Shown here piece after piece: positions 62,150 through 64,000 of a stretch of 64,000 nucleotides of DNA. Source of the DNA: Plantibacter sp. Leaf314. Its GTDB lineage: Bacteria; Actinomycetota; Actinomycetes; Actinomycetales; Microbacteriaceae. Made by a program: the position numbers and the translations under genes. Position 1 is the stretch's first letter; every line of letters begins with the position of its first letter. Location of the stretch: positions 1,409,889 to 1,473,888 of the forward strand of contig NZ_LMOB01000001.1 in NCBI RefSeq assembly GCF_001423185.1, written 5' to 3'. The notes below the pieces were generated by a model. The model was not told the origin of the DNA and made no database searches. It worked only from the letters and a program-made list of their open reading frames with translations.

Positions 62150-62875
62150 ATGACTGATGCGCCAACGATTCCCCCGACGAGCGGGCCCACCGTGGTGGAC
62201 CCCAGTGCGGTGGACCCGATGAATGCATGGGTCGACGTCATCGGACAGGCGTTCCCTCCCATGATCGGCGCCGTCATCGGTGGTGGGATCGCTGCGATGA
62301 TCGCGTGGCGCGTGTTTGTCAGCGAGCGAAGAGCATCGACGAAGGATCGGGAAACTGAGCGGCAGGCGGCATCAGTCGATCGTGCCGAGCAACGCGACCT
62401 CGACGCGCTAGACCGGCAGGCTGAGCGCGAGCATGCCCGAGAGATGCGGGCGGAAGAGCTCGCATCCGTTCGCAACGATCGCTATGACGAGCGTGTGCAC
62501 GCTGCAACGGAGCCACTGCTGGAGGCCTTAAGCGGAATGCTGCTCGTGAAGGCCAACGCTCAGGACACTCCTGGCAAGCTGATCAGTCTGCACTCGCGGG
62601 TGACCATTCTGCATGGCCTGCTCCGCGGCGACGACAAGCCGATCGCTGCCTGGTTGGGCAACGAAATAATTCACGGTACTTCTTTGATCCAGGCCTCGAT
62701 TGCAGCCAGCAAGAGCAGCTCGGAAGCCGAGGATGATACCGACATGGAAAGCCGTAAGTGGGTTGCTCTTCTAACGGCCAACGTGACTTTGTGGTTGCGC
62801 GATCGCCCTGCGGTGCCGCAGAAGATCCTGGACCGGGTCGCAGCGCTGGAAGCCGGAGCGGACGCCGCGCGTTGA
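62150..62875 (+). CDS. Membrane-anchored coiled-coil protein (hypothetical)
   Basis: The 241-residue protein has one transmembrane segment near the N-terminus (IGAVIGGGIAAMIAWRVFV, about residues 38-56) and a long Arg/Glu/Asp coiled coil (SERRASTKDRETERQAASVDRAEQRDLDALDRQAEREHAREMRAEEL). A C-terminal helical part follows. AGGA lies 8 bases before the ATG. Function unknown; it converges on a similar membrane-anchored gene. Confidence 0.6.
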   Translation: MTDAPTIPPTSGPTVVDPSAVDPMNAWVDVIGQAFPPMIGAVIGGGIAAMIAWRVFVSERRASTKDRETERQAASVDRAEQRDLDALDRQAEREHAREMRAEELASVRNDRYDERVHAATEPLLEALSGMLLVKANAQDTPGKLISLHSRVTILHGLLRGDDKPIAAWLGNEIIHGTSLIQASIAASKSSSEAEDDTDMESRKWVALLTANVTLWLRDRPAVPQKILDRVAALEAGADAAR

Positions 62876-62891
62876 TCTCAGAGGGGCCAAG

Positions 62892-63647
62892 TCAGCCGCG
62901 GTCTGTGGTGGATGGTGGGTCTTGCTCGGGCGTTTCCGGTTGTGCCGATTCGACAGCCTGCTCAGCTTCGGCGCGCTCAGCCTCGACGAGTTCTCGGCCG
63001 GCTTCTTCGGCGCGCTCGATCTCCATGTCGATGTAGTCGTCGTAGGCGGCAGCGATACGAACGAGGGTGTCAAGGTGAGTGTCGTTGACGGTGGAGCGCT
63101 CGGCGTGGCGGATGTATGCGCCGAGCTCTGTGATTGCTGCGGAAGTGACGTTCAGGGTGAGTCGGCGGAGGGACATCGTTGAACGGCCATGCCAGCCCTC
63201 CGAGGTGATGTCGCCTGCTTGGTCAAGGATGCGGACTATCCGGCCGATCTCAGATCGGGTGCGGTCGTCGACGATGTATTCGCTGGCGACGTCGATCTTC
63301 AGCGAGCGCTCCTTGGTCCAGATCTTCGACCATGCCTCGGGGTAGGAATCCTTGCCGAAAATGGCACCGACAGATCCTTCATGCTGCTGAATCTCGCGAT
63401 GGACGGAGGTGAAGTCCTCAACGAGTTTGCGGGCATCGGCCATTGAGTCGTCAATGACCTTGGCGTCGCGTTCGTTTCCCCACTGTTTGGTCTGAGCGTC
63501 GAGCTGCTGGCGGAACTGCGCCTTTTGGGCTCCCGATGCGAAGAAGGCTGTCGCGCCGGCACCTAGTGCGGCTGCGCCAAGGGTTCGTGCCCAGTCCCAG
63601 AAGACGGGGTCACCGAGGAACCAGAGGATGAACCAGGTTTCGCTCAT
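62892..63647 (-). CDS. Membrane-anchored helical protein (hypothetical)
   Basis: The 251-residue protein has a transmembrane region near the N-terminus (WFLGDPVFWDWARTLGAAALGAGATAFFASGAQ) and a long helical, partly coiled-coil body (QLDAQTKQWGNERDAKVIDDSMADARKLVEDFTSVHREIQQHEG, EIERAEEAGRELVEAERAEAEQAVE). It resembles the preceding gene in architecture but not in sequence. The start at 63647 has AGGA 7 bases before; an upstream frame of 301 residues was rejected. Function unknown. Confidence 0.6.
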   Translation of the reverse strand: MSETWFILWFLGDPVFWDWARTLGAAALGAGATAFFASGAQKAQFRQQLDAQTKQWGNERDAKVIDDSMADARKLVEDFTSVHREIQQHEGSVGAIFGKDSYPEAWSKIWTKERSLKIDVASEYIVDDRTRSEIGRIVRILDQAGDITSEGWHGRSTMSLRRLTLNVTSAAITELGAYIRHAERSTVNDTHLDTLVRIAAAYDDYIDMEIERAEEAGRELVEAERAEAEQAVESAQPETPEQDPPSTTDRG

Positions 63648-63988
63648 GGCTTCATCCTGCCAGTGGAGGTCGCGCATATTGCGGCAGCCGCGATCCATTG
63701 GAGTGCATTCGGCGGGCGCCGGAGCGAGTAGCTGATTCTGCGGACCTGGGCATCTCAGTCTCGGTCGGACAGTTGTCGGCCGGGGCGCAAAGGACACCCG
63801 ACGGGGTGACGCCCCCCGCTTGTTGTCCCCCCTGATCTGGGGCTACAAGGCGCTTGTCCGGCCCCATACGCTGAACATGTTCAACAGCCGCTGTCCCGCC
63901 CACCCGACCCGAATCCGGTGGGCGCGACAGGGCGGAACCACCACCCGACGCCGATCTGACGGCCTGATCTCCGGAACGAGCGGACGCA
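63648..63988. other. Spacer with glycan-promoter-like motifs
   Basis: No gene is supported in this 341-base gap. It has a CCCC-N6-GGGG palindrome (63829-63842) followed by CTACAAG, and ACCCGACCCGAATC (near 63905), like the spacers before the glycan genes at 49.2 and 51.2 kb. Confidence 0.45.
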
Positions 63989-64000
63989 GTGAACACCAAG
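63989..64000 (+). CDS. Start of a gene cut off by the window edge
   Basis: GTG AAC ACC AAG starts here, preceded by spacer motifs like those of the glycan genes. Only four codons are visible, so neither product nor even coding status can be judged. It could be another glycan gene or a short leader ORF of the type seen at 49566. Confidence 0.25.

Overview
The window is a high-GC stretch of actinobacterial chromosome. Several traits point to the family Microbacteriaceae: mycothiol-type arsenate reductase chemistry, a clpC / lysS / folate / ftsH / hpt / tilS / ppa neighbourhood, DUF3180, bacterial PH-domain pairs, coiled-coil NlpC/M23 murein hydrolases and a multicopy DUF222-HNH gene. The genus is not identified. 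Many genes start with GTG and overlap by 4 bases, and most are core housekeeping genes.

Layout. 1-13.4 kb: the 3'-truncated end of a secreted ExeM/NucH nuclease, N-acetylglutamate synthase, glucose-6-phosphate dehydrogenase, Ppx/GppA, ClpC, a baeRF protein, cardiolipin synthase, two small membrane proteins and LysS. 13.5-24.6 kb: DoxX, then a tightly overlapping reverse-strand run from ftsH through folE-folP-folB-folK, DUF3180 and two PH-domain membrane proteins to a DUF2520 oxidoreductase. Upstream of it lie hpt and tilS, with ppa divergent. 24.6-31.9 kb: an M23 hydrolase, a tRNA-Glu/Asp/Phe cluster, a lipoprotein, a DUF222-HNH endonuclease flanked by a dispersed inverted repeat, a TetR-ArsC pair and a GH25 lysozyme. 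31.9-35.1 kb: a molybdate operon (HTH-TOBE regulator, modA, modB, modC). 35.2-48.4 kb: an SGNH lipoprotein, a second M23 hydrolase, CoaBC, several metabolic and membrane genes, a cupin regulator divergent from a thioredoxin-reductase-like enzyme, an SLC13/ArsB-type permease and an NlpC/P60 hydrolase. 48.7-55.1 kb: a MarR regulator, then a cell-surface glycan block (undecaprenyl-phosphate sugar transferase, glycosyltransferase, CDP-alcohol phosphatidyltransferase, TagD-like cytidylyltransferase, polysaccharide deacetylase).

57.2-63.7 kb differs in character. It has more A/T, short intergenic hypothetical genes and mobile or defence-type families: DUF3800, a T4-beta-like protein, an sce7726-type PD-(D/E)xK nuclease, and two membrane-anchored coiled-coil proteins. 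It looks like an acquired island. Past it, the last 200 bases again carry the promoter-type motifs seen upstream of the glycan genes, and a GTG start opens a gene that runs off the window.

The most interesting signals are: (i) the island, with a convergent overlapping beta-protein/sce7726 nuclease pair; (ii) GTCACA-N3-GTCACA direct repeats upstream of two of three paralogous cell-wall hydrolases, matching the known MtrA site type; (iii) repeated ACCCGAACC motifs, CCCCC-N6-GGGGG palindromes and short coupled leader ORFs ahead of two glycan genes; (iv) a dispersed 22-bp inverted repeat concentrated around the DUF222-HNH gene; (v) an ArsC-helix-hairpin-helix fusion; (vi) a polysaccharide deacetylase lacking its usual catalytic base.
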